DNA of 7,282 nucleotides, from positions 1 to 7,282 of the forward strand of contig JAGOUF010000109.1 of assembly GCA_018061385.1 (NCBI GenBank), given 5' to 3'. The translations under genes were made by a program, and so were the position numbers. Under the pieces are notes generated by a model. That model did not search any database, had not been told where the DNA came from, and worked only from the letters and a program-made list of their open reading frames with translations. This document shows positions 5,883 through 7,282 of this stretch, piece after piece. The DNA is from Chitinophagaceae bacterium. Its GTDB lineage: Bacteria; Bacteroidota; Bacteroidia; Chitinophagales; Chitinophagaceae. Position 1 is the first letter of the stretch, and each line of letters opens with the position of its first letter.

Positions 5883-7282
5883 GTCAGATCAACATTACAG
5901 CTTTTTTCAAAGTGTTGAAAAAAGTTTTGACAAAGCAGCAAGCCTTACCAAATGGGATAAGGGATTGCTAGAACAAATTAAGGCTTGTAACAGTGTATAC
6001 AGAATGCGTTTTCCAGTGAAAATGGATGATGGCCGTATAGAAGTTATTGAAGCGTACCGTGTACAACACAGCCAACACAAAAGCCCTTGTAAAGGTGGTA
6101 TTCGTTTTAGCGATGAAGTAAACCAAGACGAAGTGATGGCTTTAGCTGCATTAATGACGTACAAATGTGCTATTGTAAATGTGCCATTTGGTGGTGGTAA
6201 AGGTGGTATTAAAATTAATCCACGTAAATACAGCACCTACGAATTAGAAAAAATTACTCGTCGTTATACGGCTGAATTGGTAAAGAAAAATTTTATTGGC
6301 CCAGGTATTGATGTACCTGCACCAGATTATGGAACAGGAGAAAGAGAAATGGCATGGATTGTAGATACTTACCAATCTTTAAAGCCAGGAGATATTGATG
6401 CTGCTGGTTGTGTAACAGGAAAACCAATTACTCAAGGTGGCGTTAGAGGAAGAAAAGAAGCTACAGGATTGGGTGTTTTCTTTGGAATTAGAGAAGTATG
6501 CAATATGGTTGACGTAATGACTAAGCTTGGATTAACTACAGGAATAGTTGGAAAAAGAGTAGTTGTTCAGGGATTAGGAAATGTTGGTTACCATAGTGCA
6601 AAATTTTTTAGAGAACATGGTGCAATTGTAGTTTCAATTGCAGAATATGAAGGTTCTATTTATAAAGAAGATGGTATAAATGAAGAAGAATTATTTATAC
6701 ATCGTAAAGCTACTGGTTCAATTTTAAATTTCCCTGGAGCAACCAATTTGGCTAAAAATACAGATGCTTTAGAATTGGAGTGTGACATTTTAATTCCTGC
6801 TGCATTGGAAAATGTAATTAATGGAGAAAATGCACCAAGAGTAAAAGCAAAAATTATTGGAGAAGCTGCAAATGGACCATTAACACCAGAAGCAGATGAA
6901 ATTTTTGTTGCAAAAGGTACATTGGTTGTACCAGATATGTATTTAAATGCTGGTGGTGTAACTGTATCTTATTTTGAGTGGTTAAAGAATTTAAGCCACG
7001 TTAGATATGGTAGAATGGAGAAAAGATTTACTGAAAATATGAACACACATATTCTTTCTCAAATTGAAGAATTAAGTGGTAAAAAAGTAGATCAAAAAGA
7101 AAGAGATTTAATTTTACACGGTGCTGATGAGGTTGATTTAGTACATAGTGGATTAGAAGAAACTATGATTGCAGCAACTAGAGAAATCATGGATATTTGG
7201 AAAGCAGACCCATCAATACCAGATATGCGTACAGCAGCTTATGTAAATGCTATTAACAAAGTAGCTACTAGCTATTCTGAAT
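5881..7282 (+). CDS. Glutamate dehydrogenase, animal-type (Glu/Leu/Phe/Val dehydrogenase family), last residues cut by window edge
   Basis: The enzyme interconverts glutamate and 2-oxoglutarate plus ammonium with NAD(P), in the cytoplasm. The frame is open for 467 residues from ATG 5881 to the edge. An in-frame TAA at 5860-5862 rules out any longer start. HSQHKSPCKGGIRF (63-76) and YFEWLKNL (364-371) are strikingly like vertebrate mitochondrial enzymes. The substrate and catalytic lysines are K71, K95 and K107 (spacing 24 and 12, as in the Clostridium symbiosum enzyme), with the catalytic Asp in VPAPD (D149). CVTGKPITQGG precedes the Rossmann fold, whose GLGNVG motif is at 231-236. Residues about 379-412 hold a segment where animal enzymes carry their antenna. 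The end, RTAAYVNAI..V, is the usual family C-terminus, so only about 5-10 residues are missing. Coenzyme preference is not readable with confidence. The first 140 codons use CGT for arginine; later ones use AGA. Confidence 0.96.
   Translation, partial: MSDQHYSFFQSVEKSFDKAASLTKWDKGLLEQIKACNSVYRMRFPVKMDDGRIEVIEAYRVQHSQHKSPCKGGIRFSDEVNQDEVMALAALMTYKCAIVNVPFGGGKGGIKINPRKYSTYELEKITRRYTAELVKKNFIGPGIDVPAPDYGTGEREMAWIVDTYQSLKPGDIDAAGCVTGKPITQGGVRGRKEATGLGVFFGIREVCNMVDVMTKLGLTTGIVGKRVVVQGLGNVGYHSAKFFREHGAIVVSIAEYEGSIYKEDGINEEELFIHRKATGSILNFPGATNLAKNTDALELECDILIPAALENVINGENAPRVKAKIIGEAANGPLTPEADEIFVAKGTLVVPDMYLNAGGVTVSYFEWLKNLSHVRYGRMEKRFTENMNTHILSQIEELSGKKVDQKERDLILHGADEVDLVHSGLEETMIAATREIMDIWKADPSIPDMRTAAYVNAINKVATSYSE

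Noticed and set aside
5907..6236. Minus-strand open frame of 109 residues
   Set aside because: It is antisense to the conserved lysine-containing domain of glutamate dehydrogenase, which explains the openness of the frame.

Overview
The window is AT-rich bacterial DNA that looks like the chromosome of a member of the Bacteroidota. The exact family cannot be fixed from the sequence; a Chitinophagaceae- or Cytophagales-like organism is a guess. The grounds are starts without a Shine-Dalgarno sequence, a good TAnnTTTG-type promoter element ahead of ccmC, a CcmD-like protein of the Bacteroidota kind, and a lipoprotein-type extracellular pectate lyase. I count seven protein genes, two of them cut by the window edges. 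I see no rRNA, tRNA, CRISPR array, insertion sequence or phage gene.

Left part, all on the minus strand. Read in transcription order (right to left) there is a fused two-domain peptide-type ABC transporter ATPase (3001-4725), a SAM-dependent methyltransferase with an N-terminal zinc-ribbon-like cysteine cluster (2120-2899), queA for the queuosine pathway of tRNA modification (990-2039), a strong intrinsic terminator (951-977), and a family-1 pectate lyase lipoprotein whose C-terminus runs off the left edge (1-821). The terminator separates queA from the lyase, which has its own 129-base leader containing an imperfect palindrome that could be an operator.

Right part, all on the plus strand. 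A 150-base divergent promoter region (4726-4875) leads into ccmC (4876-5571) and an overlapping ccmD-like gene (5564-5791), which serve heme delivery for cytochrome c maturation. After an 89-base gap comes an animal-type glutamate dehydrogenase gene (5881 to the right edge), missing only its last few residues.

The genes are mostly housekeeping and are not obviously one pathway: pectin attack at the cell surface, peptide or nickel-type ABC energising, tRNA modification, cytochrome c assembly, and nitrogen/carbon exchange at glutamate. I did not find a convincing new system. The points most worth a second look are an antenna-like insert in the glutamate dehydrogenase, a sharp change of arginine codon use inside that gene, a near-perfect direct repeat that includes its start codon, and the pairing of a zinc-ribbon methyltransferase with queA.
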